A stretch of DNA of 64,000 nucleotides from Promicromonospora sp. MEB111 (GTDB taxonomy: Bacteria > Actinomycetota > Actinomycetes > Actinomycetales > Cellulomonadaceae): the NCBI RefSeq assembly GCF_030209445.1, contig NZ_JARVSD010000018.1, positions 186,001 to 250,000 of the forward strand, given 5' to 3'. Made by a program: the position numbers and the translations under genes. Shown here in pieces: positions 51,618 through 59,675 of this stretch. A model generated the notes under the pieces. The model was not told the origin of the DNA. It saw only the letters and a program-made list of their open reading frames with translations, and did not search any database. Numbering within the stretch: the stretch's first letter is position 1; every line of letters begins with the position of its first letter.

Positions 51618-52661
51618 ATGACAACTCCTACCCCCCGAAACCCGCGCCGCAGCCCGCGCACCAGCCCGCGCGCCGGCAAGGTCGCGCTGGGCGCCACCGC
51701 CGCGTTCGCCGCCCTGACGCTCGCCGCGTGCGGCGGCAACGTGGGTGCCGCCGGGGGCGGCGAGGGTGAAGACTTCCCGTCCGGCCCGGTGACGATCACC
51801 GTGGGGCAGGACGCCGGCGGGTCGACCGACCTCATCGCCCGGGCCGTGGCCGAGGGCATGGCCGAGGACCTCGGCGTGGCGGTCCCGGTGGTCAACCGTG
51901 CCGGGGCCAACGGCGCCGTGGCGACCGAGGAGGTGGCGGGCAAGCCCGCCGACGGGTACGAGCTGGTGCTGCTGAACGCCTCCCTCATCACGATCACGCC
52001 GCTGGCGGTGTCCGAGGACGAGGCCGTGGACCTGGGCAAGCTCGACGTCCTCAAGGGACTCTCGCAGGACGACTACGTGCTGCTGGCCAGCGTGGACTCC
52101 GGGTTCGAGAACCTGGACGACCTCAAGGGCGCGTCCGGCGAGATCAAGTACGGCACCACGGGCGTGGGCACCGGCTCGCAGCTCGCCCAGGCGGCGCTGT
52201 TCGCGCAGGCGGAGATCGACGGCACGGCCGTGCCGTTCGACTCGGGCTCGCCGGCGCTCACCGCCGTCGTCGGCGACCAGGTGCAGGTGGCCACGGTGCA
52301 GCTCGGCGAGGCCAAGCCGCAGATCGACGCCGGGAAGGTGGTGCCGCTGCTGGCCTTCTCGGCCGAGCGCAACCAGTTCCTGCCCGACGTGCCGACCGCC
52401 GTCGAGGAGGGCTACGACGTGCCCGTGTCGCAGTACCGCGCCCTGGCCGCCCCGAAGGGTCTGCCGGAGGACGTCAAGGCCCGGCTCGTCGAGTCGATCG
52501 ACGCCGCCATCGCCTCGGATGCCTACACGTCGTTCAACGAGAACAACCTGCTGACCCCGCACGAGATCTCGGGCGAAGAGGTCACCACTCAGTGGTCCGA
52601 GCTCGCGGAGAAGTACCGGGCGCTCACCGAGGAGTACGACATCAGCCTCGCGGAGGGCTGA
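51618..52661 (+). CDS. tctC: tripartite tricarboxylate transporter substrate-binding lipoprotein (TctC-like)
   Basis: A 347-residue lipoprotein. It has a basic N-terminus, hydrophobic segment VALGATAAFAALTLAACGG with lipobox L-A-A-C (Cys about 38), then the TctC/Bug fold: VTITVGQDAGGSTDLIARAV, NRAGANGAVATEEVAGKPAD, IKYGTTGVGTGSQLAQAALF, LPDVPTAVEEGYDVPVSQYR. Bug proteins bind carboxylates; the locus argues for glucarate, galactarate or talarate. ATG 51618 (GTG 51615 also possible) follows GAGGAG. First gene of tctC-tctB-tctA-usp. Confidence 0.92.
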   Translation: MTTPTPRNPRRSPRTSPRAGKVALGATAAFAALTLAACGGNVGAAGGGEGEDFPSGPVTITVGQDAGGSTDLIARAVAEGMAEDLGVAVPVVNRAGANGAVATEEVAGKPADGYELVLLNASLITITPLAVSEDEAVDLGKLDVLKGLSQDDYVLLASVDSGFENLDDLKGASGEIKYGTTGVGTGSQLAQAALFAQAEIDGTAVPFDSGSPALTAVVGDQVQVATVQLGEAKPQIDAGKVVPLLAFSAERNQFLPDVPTAVEEGYDVPVSQYRALAAPKGLPEDVKARLVESIDAAIASDAYTSFNENNLLTPHEISGEEVTTQWSELAEKYRALTEEYDISLAEG

Positions 52662-52667
52662 TCCCTC

Positions 52668-53246
52668 GTGGCAACGGCAACCAAGGAGGCACGCGTGGAC
52701 GGCAGCTCGAACGGCAAGCCGGACGGCAGGGCGGACGGCGGAGCCGCCGTCGCGCCCGCCGACCCGGCCCAGGCCCTCGCCGACGAGTGGGCCGAGGAGA
52801 CGCCGCCGCCCGCCGGGCCGGTCGCCAACCTCGCGGCCAGCCTGGTCACGACGGCGATCGGCGTCCTGGGCGCCGTGACGGCGGTCGGGCTGGGGCTGGG
52901 CACGCCCACCCAGCCGGGTGCCGGCCTGTGGCCGCTCGCGATCAGCGTCGCCGTGGTGGTGCTGTCGCTCGCCCAGGTCGTCGTCGGACGGCGGGGCGGC
53001 GACGGGGAGAAGTTCTCCCGCTACTCGTGGCTCTCCCTGGTCGGCCTCGCGACCCTCCTGGGGCTCGTGGCGCTGCTGCCGGTGATCGGCTTCGAGATCC
53101 CCGCCCTGCTGCTGAGCCTGATCTGGATGAAGTTCCTGGGCGGCGAGTCCTGGCGCTCCGCCGTCCTGTACTCGGTGCTCGTCGTCGGGGTGCTCTACGG
53201 GGTCTTCGTCGGGGCGCTCGGCACCAACGTCCCGCACCTCTTCTGA
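52668..53246 (+). CDS. tctB: TctB-family small membrane subunit
   Basis: A 192-residue protein. A disordered, charged N-terminus (about 1-50) precedes four hydrophobic segments: VANLAASLVTTAIGVLGAVT, GLWPLAISVAVVVLSLAQVV, WLSLVGLATLLGLVALLPVI and AVLYSVLVVGVLYGVFVGAL. The PTQPGAGLWPLAIS stretch is the usual TctB loop, and the C-terminal FVGALGTNVPH matches the family end. GTG 52668, six bp after tctC. Confidence 0.9.
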   Translation: MATATKEARVDGSSNGKPDGRADGGAAVAPADPAQALADEWAEETPPPAGPVANLAASLVTTAIGVLGAVTAVGLGLGTPTQPGAGLWPLAISVAVVVLSLAQVVVGRRGGDGEKFSRYSWLSLVGLATLLGLVALLPVIGFEIPALLLSLIWMKFLGGESWRSAVLYSVLVVGVLYGVFVGALGTNVPHLF

Positions 53247-53281
53247 CCGCACCGCAGGTCTGATCCGCAAGGGAAACGCAC

Positions 53282-54832
53282 GTGGAATCACTGCAGAACG
53301 TAGCCGCCGGCTTCGCCGTCGTGCTCGAACCGACGAACCTCCTGTACTGCCTGCTCGGGGTGGTCATCGGCATGCTCATCGGGGTGCTGCCGGGCCTCGG
53401 CCCGGCAGCCACCATCGCCATCCTGCTCCCGCTGACGTACGGCGTGGAGCCGGTCACCGCGATCATCATGCTTGCCGGCATCTTCTACGGCGCCCAGTAC
53501 GGCGGCACCATCACGTCCGTGCTGCTCCGGCTGCCCGGCGAGGCCAGCTCGGTGGTCACGGTCCTGGACGGGCACGCGCTCGCCAGACAGGGCAGGGCGG
53601 GCACGGCGCTCGGCGTCGCTGCCGTCGGGTCGTTCATCGGTGGCACCGTCGCCATCGTCGGGCTGACCTTCCTCGCCCCGGTCGTGGCCGGCTTCGCCCT
53701 CGACTTCGGGCCGCCCGAGTACGCGGCCCTGGCCCTGCTGGGCATCCTCCTGGTCTCGACCATCGCGTCCGGCGCGCGGCTCAAGGCGCTGATCGCCGCG
53801 GCGATCGGGCTGCTGCTGGCCACCGTGGGGCGCGACGCCTTCACGGGTGCCGAACGCTTCACGTTCGACAACCTCAGCCTGGCCGACGGCATCGACTTCG
53901 TGCCCGTGGCCATGGGCCTGTTCGGGCTCGGCGAGATCCTCTACAACCTGGAGGAGCGGCACCGCGCGGTGCACGCGCCGGGCAAGGTGGCCAACGTCTG
54001 GCCGTCGCGCAAGGACCTCAAGGAGTCGTCGGGTGCCGTGACCCGCGGTTCGGTGCTCGGGTTCTTCCTCGGCATCCTGCCCGGCGGCGGCGCGACCATC
54101 GCCTCCATGGCCGCCTACGCGGCGGAGAAGAAGCGCGCCAAGGACCCGAGCCGGTTCGGCAAGGGCGCGATCGAGGGAGTGGCCGGGCCGGAGACGGCGA
54201 ACAACGCCGCCGCGACCAGCTCGTTCATCCCGCTGCTCACGCTCGGCATCCCCGCCAACGCGACCATGGCACTCATGTTCGGCGCGCTCCTGATCCAGGG
54301 CATCACCCCGGGCCCGCAGCTCGTCACCGAGCACCCCGAGCTGTTCTGGGGCGTGGTCAACTCGATGTACATCGGCAACGTGCTGCTGCTCATCATGTCG
54401 ATCCCGCTGGTGGGCGTGTTCGTGCGCATCCTGCGGGTGCGCGCGGCGATCCTGGCGCCCGTGACGGCCCTGATCACGATGGTCGGCGCCTACACCATCA
54501 ACAACTCGGTGTTCGACGTGCTGCTGGTCGTTGTTTTTGGCGCCGTCGGGTACCTGATGAAGAAGTTCGGGTTCGAGCCGGGGCCGCTCGTGCTGGCGTT
54601 CGTGCTGGGCTCGCTGCTGGAGTCCAGCCTGCGGCGCTCGCTGCTGATGTTCGACGGGTCCGCCGCAGGCTTCTTCACGCGGCCCATCTCCGCCACGCTG
54701 CTGGTGGTGTTCGTGGTGGTGGCCGTGCTGCCGCTGATCCGTGCCGTCCGCGACCGGCGGGCGGGCGGGGATGTTGCTGGTGCGCCGGACGCCGGTGCGT
54801 CGGCGAAGAACCGAGAGGAAGAGTCCGTATGA
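53282..54832 (+). CDS. tctA: TctA-family large membrane subunit
   Basis: A 516-residue permease with about eleven segments. The hallmark GVLPGLGPAATIAILLPLTY is near residues 34-53 and is repeated in inverted topology as GFFLGILPGGGATIASMAAY (about 257-276), with YGAQYGGTITSVLLRLPGEA and FIPLLTLGIPANATMALMFG between. This is the diagnostic TctA double P-G-x-G motif. The Na+- or H+-coupled substrate is bound by TctC. Start GTG 53282. Its stop overlaps the UspA start by 4 bp. Confidence 0.93.
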   Translation: MESLQNVAAGFAVVLEPTNLLYCLLGVVIGMLIGVLPGLGPAATIAILLPLTYGVEPVTAIIMLAGIFYGAQYGGTITSVLLRLPGEASSVVTVLDGHALARQGRAGTALGVAAVGSFIGGTVAIVGLTFLAPVVAGFALDFGPPEYAALALLGILLVSTIASGARLKALIAAAIGLLLATVGRDAFTGAERFTFDNLSLADGIDFVPVAMGLFGLGEILYNLEERHRAVHAPGKVANVWPSRKDLKESSGAVTRGSVLGFFLGILPGGGATIASMAAYAAEKKRAKDPSRFGKGAIEGVAGPETANNAAATSSFIPLLTLGIPANATMALMFGALLIQGITPGPQLVTEHPELFWGVVNSMYIGNVLLLIMSIPLVGVFVRILRVRAAILAPVTALITMVGAYTINNSVFDVLLVVVFGAVGYLMKKFGFEPGPLVLAFVLGSLLESSLRRSLLMFDGSAAGFFTRPISATLLVVFVVVAVLPLIRAVRDRRAGGDVAGAPDAGASAKNREEESV

Positions 54833-55224
54833 GCATCGTCGTTGGCTACGTCCCCACGCCCGCGGGGGAGGCCGCCGTGCAGGCGGCGATCGTCGAGGCG
54901 GGGCTCCGGGACGAGGACCTGCTGGTCGTGAACTCGGCGCGGGAGGGCTCTCTGGTCGAGTCGACGGTCGCCGCCGACGAGGACCTCGACCGCGTGCTCG
55001 CGCAGGCGGAGCGGGCGGGGGTGCGGGCGGAGCTCGTGCGCGGCACCCACCGTGACGACTTCACGGACGAGATCCTCGACCTGGCCGAGAAGCACGACGC
55101 CTCGCTGATCGTGATCGGCCTGCGCCGCCGCAGCACGGTGGGCAAGTTCATCATGGGCTCGGTGGCGCAGCGCATCCTGCTCCAGGCCGAGCACCCGGTC
55201 CTGGCGGTCAAGCCCCCGCGCTGA
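54829..55224 (+). CDS. universal stress protein (UspA) family
   Basis: A 131-residue single Usp domain. It has IVVGYVPTPAGEAAVQAAIV at the start, then the ATP-binding motif in LIVIGLRRRSTVGKFIMGSV followed by AQRILLQAEHPVLAVKPP, equivalent to G-x2-G-x9-G-(S/T). It is translationally coupled to tctA (ATGA), so it is part of the transporter operon and may sense ATP or gate uptake. UspA proteins coupled to TRAP-type carboxylate transporters are known; here the partner is a TTT transporter. Confidence 0.9.
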   Translation: MSIVVGYVPTPAGEAAVQAAIVEAGLRDEDLLVVNSAREGSLVESTVAADEDLDRVLAQAERAGVRAELVRGTHRDDFTDEILDLAEKHDASLIVIGLRRRSTVGKFIMGSVAQRILLQAEHPVLAVKPPR

Positions 55225-55269
55225 CCGCCGGCGCCGTCCGCCCGGCTCCGCCGGCGTCCGCCGGCCCGG

Positions 55270-55332
55270 CGTTGACCACAGCGGTTCCTGCCAGAGAGGT
55301 GGCCCTCCTGGCAGGAACCGCTGTGGTCAACG
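55270..55332. terminator. 63-bp hairpin between convergent genes, containing the GntR stop codon
   Basis: Perfect 25-bp arms (left CGTTGACCACAGCGGTTCCT) around a 13-base loop that pairs further as GAGG/CCTC. It lies 45 bp after the UspA stop; the GntR TGA (55329-55327) is inside the right arm, three bases from its end, the same geometry as the LysR hairpin at 50544-50607. Confidence 0.82.
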
Positions 55333-56022
55333 TGTTCCCGACTCCATCAGGAGGCGGCGGCGGGATGACGTCAGGTGGGTGCGGATCGCCGCTGCGGCGG
55401 CTTGCGGGTCCCGTGCGTCCAGGGCGTCGAGCACGGCGCGGTGCTCCTGGACGACGGCGGTGAAGCGGCCGCCGTCCTGCGCCGTGGCCTCGTGCGTGTC
55501 CAGTCGGCCGCGGGGCATCGCGATCATCTGCGGGCCCAGCCGGTCCAGGGCCTCCAGGAGGAACCTGTTGCCCGCGGCCTCGGCCACCAGGCGGTGGAAC
55601 GCGAAGTCGTGCTGCATCGCGGTGGCGGGATGCCCGTCGGACGACGCCAGCGCGCCCAGCCGGTCGGCCAGCGCCGCGAGCTGCGCGGGCGTGCGCCGGA
55701 CGGCGGCCAGCGCGGCGGCCTCGGTCTCCAGCGCGATGCGGTACTCGACCAGCGCGAGGCGGTCGGCCAGGGACCGGGCGACGGGCGCGCCGTCGTCGTC
55801 CTCGGTGGGTGGGGTGAGCGCGTAGCTGCCGCTGCCGCGGCGGGTGTGGACCAGGCCCTCCAGGTTCAGGCGCGCGATGGCCTCGCGGACCACCGTACGG
55901 CTGACCTGGTGCTCGACGGCGAGCCGCGGCTCGCTCGGCAGCTTCTCGCCGGGGGCGATGTCGCCGTTGACGATGCGCGTGCGCAGCGTCTCCACGAGGG
56001 TGCCGCTCAGGGTCTGGGCCAT
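55327..56022 (-). CDS. GntR-family regulator (FadR/FCD subfamily)
   Basis: A 231-residue regulator. The wHTH is LVETLRTRIVNGDIAPGEKL, LAVEHQVSRTVVREAIARLN and LEGLVHTRRGSGSYAL. The FCD domain, with metal-binding His residues, includes EYRIALETEAAALAAVRRTP, MQHDFAFHRLVAEAAGNRFL and VVQEHRAVLDALDARD. FCD regulators commonly control sugar-acid catabolism. It is 44 bp downstream of the talarate/galactarate dehydratase gene, so co-transcribed with it, and is the likely repressor of the hexarate genes. ATG 56022. Confidence 0.92.
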   Translation of the reverse strand: MAQTLSGTLVETLRTRIVNGDIAPGEKLPSEPRLAVEHQVSRTVVREAIARLNLEGLVHTRRGSGSYALTPPTEDDDGAPVARSLADRLALVEYRIALETEAAALAAVRRTPAQLAALADRLGALASSDGHPATAMQHDFAFHRLVAEAAGNRFLLEALDRLGPQMIAMPRGRLDTHEATAQDGGRFTAVVQEHRAVLDALDARDPQAAAAAIRTHLTSSRRRLLMESGTR

Positions 56023-56066
56023 GGCCTCATGCTTCCATCTCGATCCCGCCGACCCCACCCGACGTG

Positions 56067-57200
56067 TCAGGCGGGGCCGAAGACCGCGGTCTCCGTGGTC
56101 CAGGCGCGGGCCTGCTCGCTGAAGGTCACGCCCAGGCCGGGGCGGTCCGGCACGAGCATGCGCCCGTCCTTGGTCTCGAGCCGCTCGTTGAACAGCGGGT
56201 CGAGCCAGTCGAAGTGCTCCACCCACGGCTCGCGCGGGTAGGTGGCGGCCAGGTGCAGGTGGATCTCCATCGCGAAGTGCGGCGCGAGGTCCAGCCCGGC
56301 CTGGTCGGCGAGCGTGAGCAGCCGCAGGAACTGCGTGATGCCGCCGACGCGCGGGGCGTCCGGCTGGATGATGTCGCACGCGCGGGTCGCGATGAGCCGC
56401 TCGTGCTCCGCCACGGAGGCAAGCATCTCGCCCGTGGCGATCGGGGTGTCCAGGGCTGCGGCCAGCGCCGCGTGGCCCTCGGCGTCGTAGGCGTCCAGCG
56501 GCTCCTCGATCCAGACGAGGTCGAACTCCTCCAGGCGCCGGCCCATGCGCAGGGCGGTGCCGCGGTCCCACTGCTGGTTGGCGTCGACCATGAGCGGCAC
56601 GTCGGGTCCGATGTGCTCGCGGACGGCGGCGACGCGGGCGAGGTCCGTGCGCCCGTCGGGCAGGCCGACCTTGATCTTGATGCCGCCGATGCCCTCGGCG
56701 ATCGACCTGCTCGCGCGCTCCTTGACCTCCTCGATGCTCGCGTTGAGGAACCCGCCCGAGGTGTTGTAGGTGCGCACGGAGTCGCGGTGCGCGCCGAGCA
56801 GCTTGGCCAGCGGCAGGCCGGCGCGCTTCGCCTTGAGGTCGTAGAGGGCGATGTCGACGGCGGCCAGCGCCTGGGTCGCCACTCCGGAACGGCCGACCGA
56901 CGCGCCCGCCCAGAGCAGCTTCGTGTAGAGCTTGGCGATGTCGTTGGGGTCCTCCCCGATCGCGGACTGCGCCACCTCCTTGGCGTGCGCGTACTGGGCG
57001 GGTCCGCCGGCGCGCTTGGAGTAGGAGAAGCCGAGGCCTTCGAACCCCTGCTCGGTGGTGATCTCCGCGAACAGGAACACGACCTCGGTCATGGGCTTCT
57101 GCCGCCCGGTGAAGACCTTGGCGTCGGAGATGGCGGTGGCCAGCGGCAGCGTGACAGTCGAGAGCTGCACGGTCCGGATGGCGTCGGGCTGGTACGTCAT
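56067..57200 (-). CDS. L-talarate/galactarate dehydratase
   Basis: A 377-residue enolase-superfamily enzyme (mandelate-racemase subgroup). It has GLGFSYSKRAGGPAQYAHAK, the IKIKVGLPDG lysines (Lys175, Lys177), the metal ligand in MVDANQQWDRGTA (Asp206), IEEPLDAYDAEGHAALA (Glu232), IATGEMLAS and the C-terminal PHFAMEIHLHLAATYPREPW, then VEHFDWLDPLFNE. The SYSKRAGG loop, KxK pair and PHFAMEIH His are those of TalrD/GalrD. Product 5-dehydro-4-deoxyglucarate feeds KdgD. ATG 57200 follows AAGGAG; the promoter is visible at 57231-57260. Confidence 0.9.
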   Translation of the reverse strand: MTYQPDAIRTVQLSTVTLPLATAISDAKVFTGRQKPMTEVVFLFAEITTEQGFEGLGFSYSKRAGGPAQYAHAKEVAQSAIGEDPNDIAKLYTKLLWAGASVGRSGVATQALAAVDIALYDLKAKRAGLPLAKLLGAHRDSVRTYNTSGGFLNASIEEVKERASRSIAEGIGGIKIKVGLPDGRTDLARVAAVREHIGPDVPLMVDANQQWDRGTALRMGRRLEEFDLVWIEEPLDAYDAEGHAALAAALDTPIATGEMLASVAEHERLIATRACDIIQPDAPRVGGITQFLRLLTLADQAGLDLAPHFAMEIHLHLAATYPREPWVEHFDWLDPLFNERLETKDGRMLVPDRPGLGVTFSEQARAWTTETAVFGPA

Positions 57201-57230
57201 GGCGCTCCTTTGCGGCGGGATGTTCTACCG

Positions 57231-57260
57231 ATCATACAAGTCGTGAACCTGTCTGACCAA
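57231..57260 (-). promoter_or_regulatory. promoter of the talarate/galactarate dehydratase-gntR operon
   Basis: On the minus strand TTGGTC (57260-57255), an 18-bp spacer and TATGAT (57236-57231). It is 30 bp upstream of the dehydratase ATG. The surrounding ACTTGTATGATC could include a GntR half-site. Confidence 0.55.
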
Positions 57261-57281
57261 TATGGATGGGACCCTGGGTCC

Positions 57282-58223
57282 ATGACCTCCCACCTCGTCC
57301 TCGGCGCCGGGCCTGTCGGCACCGCGCTCGCCCTCCGGCTGGCGCGTGCCGGCCGCTCCGTCGGGGTCGTGACCCGCTCCGGCGGCGGCCCCGAGCACCC
57401 CCGCGTGGAGCGGATCGCCCTCGACGCCACGGACGCGACGGCGCTCGCGGCGGCCGCCCGGGGAGCGGACGTGCTCTACAACTGCGCGAACCCGGGCTCG
57501 TACCAGGCGTGGGAGCGCGGCTGGCCCCCGCTGGCGGGTGCGGTGCTGCACGCGGCCGAGGTCTCCGGCGCGGTGCTCGTGACGCTGAGCAACCTCTACG
57601 GCTACGGCCCCGTGGACGGGCCGATGACCCGCGGCCTGCCGCTCGCGGCGTCGGACCACAAGGGCCGGCTCCGGGCGCGGCTGTGGCAGGAAGCGCTCGT
57701 CGCCCATCGCGCCGGGCGGGTGCGGGCCACCGAGGCGCGCGCCTCCGACTACATCGGGCCGACCGTCCCCACCTCCCACGGCCTGCTGCCCATGTACGCG
57801 GCGGCGACGCTCGCGGGCCGGCCCGCCTCGGTCATGGCCGACCCGGACCAGCCGCACACCTGGACGGCGGTCGACGACGTCGCCGCGACCCTCGTCGCGC
57901 TCGGCGCCGACGACCGGGCCTGGGGCTCGCCGTGGCTGGTGCCGTCCAACCCGCCCGCGACCGTCCGCGAGGTGCTGCGCGAGCTGGGTGCGCGGGCCGG
58001 GACGGGGGAGCCCCGGCTGCGCCGCGTGCCGCGCGCGGTGCTGCGGGCCGGGGGCCTGGTGGTGCCGCTGCTGCGCGAGGCGCTGGGCGTGCTCTACCAG
58101 TACGACCGGCCGTTCGTGGCGGACGCGGCCGAGACCACCGGGGTGTTCGGCGTCCGGCCGACGCCGTGGGACGACGTCCTGGACGCGACGGCAACGGCGT
58201 GGCGGGCGCGGGCGGTGGCCTGA
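57282..58223 (+). CDS. NAD(P)-dependent epimerase/oxidoreductase-like (extended SDR)
   Basis: A 313-residue extended/atypical SDR. The nucleotide motif is HLVLGAGPVGTALALRLARA (G-x-G-x-x-G). It also has ADVLYNCANPGSYQAWERGW, LSNLYGYGP in place of the usual S-x-x-Y region, TEARASDYIGPTVPTSHGLL and the late TWTAVDDVAATLVALG, which all match NAD-dependent epimerase/dehydratase proteins. The canonical Y-x-x-x-K is not evident (Tyr in LYGYG only), so it may act as an atypical reductase or a regulator. ATG 57282, divergent from the dehydratase. Its stop region is duplicated in tandem. Confidence 0.8.
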   Translation: MTSHLVLGAGPVGTALALRLARAGRSVGVVTRSGGGPEHPRVERIALDATDATALAAAARGADVLYNCANPGSYQAWERGWPPLAGAVLHAAEVSGAVLVTLSNLYGYGPVDGPMTRGLPLAASDHKGRLRARLWQEALVAHRAGRVRATEARASDYIGPTVPTSHGLLPMYAAATLAGRPASVMADPDQPHTWTAVDDVAATLVALGADDRAWGSPWLVPSNPPATVREVLRELGARAGTGEPRLRRVPRAVLRAGGLVVPLLREALGVLYQYDRPFVADAAETTGVFGVRPTPWDDVLDATATAWRARAVA

Positions 58224-58249
58224 GCCGACCCGAGCCTGAGCCGACCCGA
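58218..58249 (+). repeat. perfect 16-bp tandem repeat across a stop codon
   Basis: GCCTGAGCCGACCCGA occurs twice without a gap (58218-58233, 58234-58249). The first copy contains the TGA of the epimerase-like gene. Confidence 0.75.
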
Positions 58250-58281
58250 AAGGGGAGACGAGCGGCTGGTAGCATCGTCGT

Positions 58282-58710
58282 ATGGCGATGACAGAGGTTA
58301 CGGGCGATGTCGCGGCCCGGGAGTCCGAGGCGATGGTCGTGGCGGCGTGCCTGTTCCACGGGTTCTCGGACCCGTCGCGGCTGGCGATCCTGCAGCACCT
58401 GGCCCTCGGCGAGCACCGCGTGGTGGACCTGACCGGCCACCTGGGCCTCGCGCAGTCCACGGTGTCGAAGCACCTGGCCTGCCTGCGGGACTGCGGGCTC
58501 GTCGAGTCCCGCCCGCAGGGCCGGGCGTCGGTGTTCTCGCTGACCCACCCGGAGGCGACGCTCGCGGTCCTCGCGTCCGCCGAGAAGCTTCTCGCGCTGA
58601 CCGGCGACGCCGTGGCCCTGTGCCCGGTCTACGGCGTGGACGGCTCGGCGGTGCACCCGACGGGGGCGGCGGCGCAGGCTGCGACGACGGCGCCGGGGGC
58701 GGCGTCGTGA
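58282..58710 (+). CDS. ArsR/SmtB-family metalloregulator
   Basis: A 142-residue winged-helix repressor: HGFSDPSRLAILQHLALGEH, then HLGLAQSTVSKHLACLRDCG (recognition helix, with a Cys pair in HLACLRDCG) and LVESRPQGRASVFSLTHPE. A Cys in VALCPVYG and the His/Cys positions around the recognition helix are candidate metal ligands, as in CmtR/NmtR-like sensors. It overlaps the CDF transporter gene by 4 bp (GTGA), a metal-sensing operon. ATG 58282 or the nearby ATG 58288. Confidence 0.9.
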   Translation: MAMTEVTGDVAARESEAMVVAACLFHGFSDPSRLAILQHLALGEHRVVDLTGHLGLAQSTVSKHLACLRDCGLVESRPQGRASVFSLTHPEATLAVLASAEKLLALTGDAVALCPVYGVDGSAVHPTGAAAQAATTAPGAAS

Positions 58711-59648
58711 GCCACAGCCACGGTCCCGGGGGCCACACCCACGACCACGGCGCCCACGGCGACCCCGGCGGACGGCGCCGCCTGGCCGTCGCGTTCGGCA
58801 TCACGGCGTCCGTCTTCGTGGCCCAGGCGGTCGGCGCCCTGCTCACCGGCAGCCTCGCGCTCCTGGTCGACACCGCGCACATGCTCACCGACGTGGCGGG
58901 CCTCGCCATCGCGCTCGGGGCGGCGTCGCTCGCGCTGCGGCCGCCGTCGTCCCGCCGGACCTGGGGGTTCCGGCGCGCCGAGATCCTGGCCGCGCTGGCG
59001 CAGGCCGCGGTGCTGCTCGCCGTCGGCGTCTACGCCCTGGTCGAGGGCGTGAGCCGCCTGGTCGGACCGGCCGAGGCGCCCGGTCCGGGCCTGCTCGTCT
59101 TCGGCGTCGTCGGCCTGGTGGGCAACGTGGTGGCGCTGCTCGTGCTCGCGGGCGGCCGCTCGGCGTCGTTCAACCTGCGCGCCGCGTTCCTGGAGGTGGT
59201 CAACGACGCGCTCGGCTCGGTGGCGGTGATCGTGGCCGCGGTCGTGATCGCGACGACGGGCTGGGAGCGGGCCGACGCCGTCGCGGGGCTCGTCATCGCC
59301 GTCCTCATCCTGCCGCGCGCCGCCCGGCTGCTGGCCGACTCCGCGAGCGTGCTGCTGGAGTCGACCCCGCCCGGCATGGACCTCGACGAGGTGCGGGCCC
59401 GGCTGCTGGAGGTCGAGCACGTCGAGGAGGTGCACGACCTGCACGCCTCGCTCGTCGCGACCGGCCTGCCGACCATCAGCGCCCACGTCGTCGTGCGCGA
59501 CGTGTGCTTCCGGGACGGGCAGGCGCCGCCGGTGCTCGACGCGCTGCAGAGATGCGTCGCCACGCAGTTCGACGTGCGCGTGGAGCACTCGACCTTCCAG
59601 CTCGAACCCGCCGAGCACGCCCGGCACGAGGCACCGACGCACGCCTGA
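58707..59648 (+). CDS. cation diffusion facilitator (CzcD/ZnT-like) metal exporter
   Basis: A 313-residue CDF transporter. It opens with a His-rich tail (SHSHGPGGHTHDHGAHGD), then six membrane segments. The metal site is in LLVDTAHMLTDVAGLAIALG (H-x-x-x-D) and FLEVVNDALGSVAVIVAAVV (N-D-x-x-x-S variant), followed by the cytoplasmic domain with EEVHDLHASLVATGLPTISA and HVVV. It probably exports Zn(II), Co(II) or Cd(II). GTG 58707, coupled to the ArsR gene, which senses the metal. Confidence 0.93.
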   Translation: MSHSHGPGGHTHDHGAHGDPGGRRRLAVAFGITASVFVAQAVGALLTGSLALLVDTAHMLTDVAGLAIALGAASLALRPPSSRRTWGFRRAEILAALAQAAVLLAVGVYALVEGVSRLVGPAEAPGPGLLVFGVVGLVGNVVALLVLAGGRSASFNLRAAFLEVVNDALGSVAVIVAAVVIATTGWERADAVAGLVIAVLILPRAARLLADSASVLLESTPPGMDLDEVRARLLEVEHVEEVHDLHASLVATGLPTISAHVVVRDVCFRDGQAPPVLDALQRCVATQFDVRVEHSTFQLEPAEHARHEAPTHA

Positions 59649-59675
59649 CGTGTCCGGTGCCCGGCCGGGACTCGC

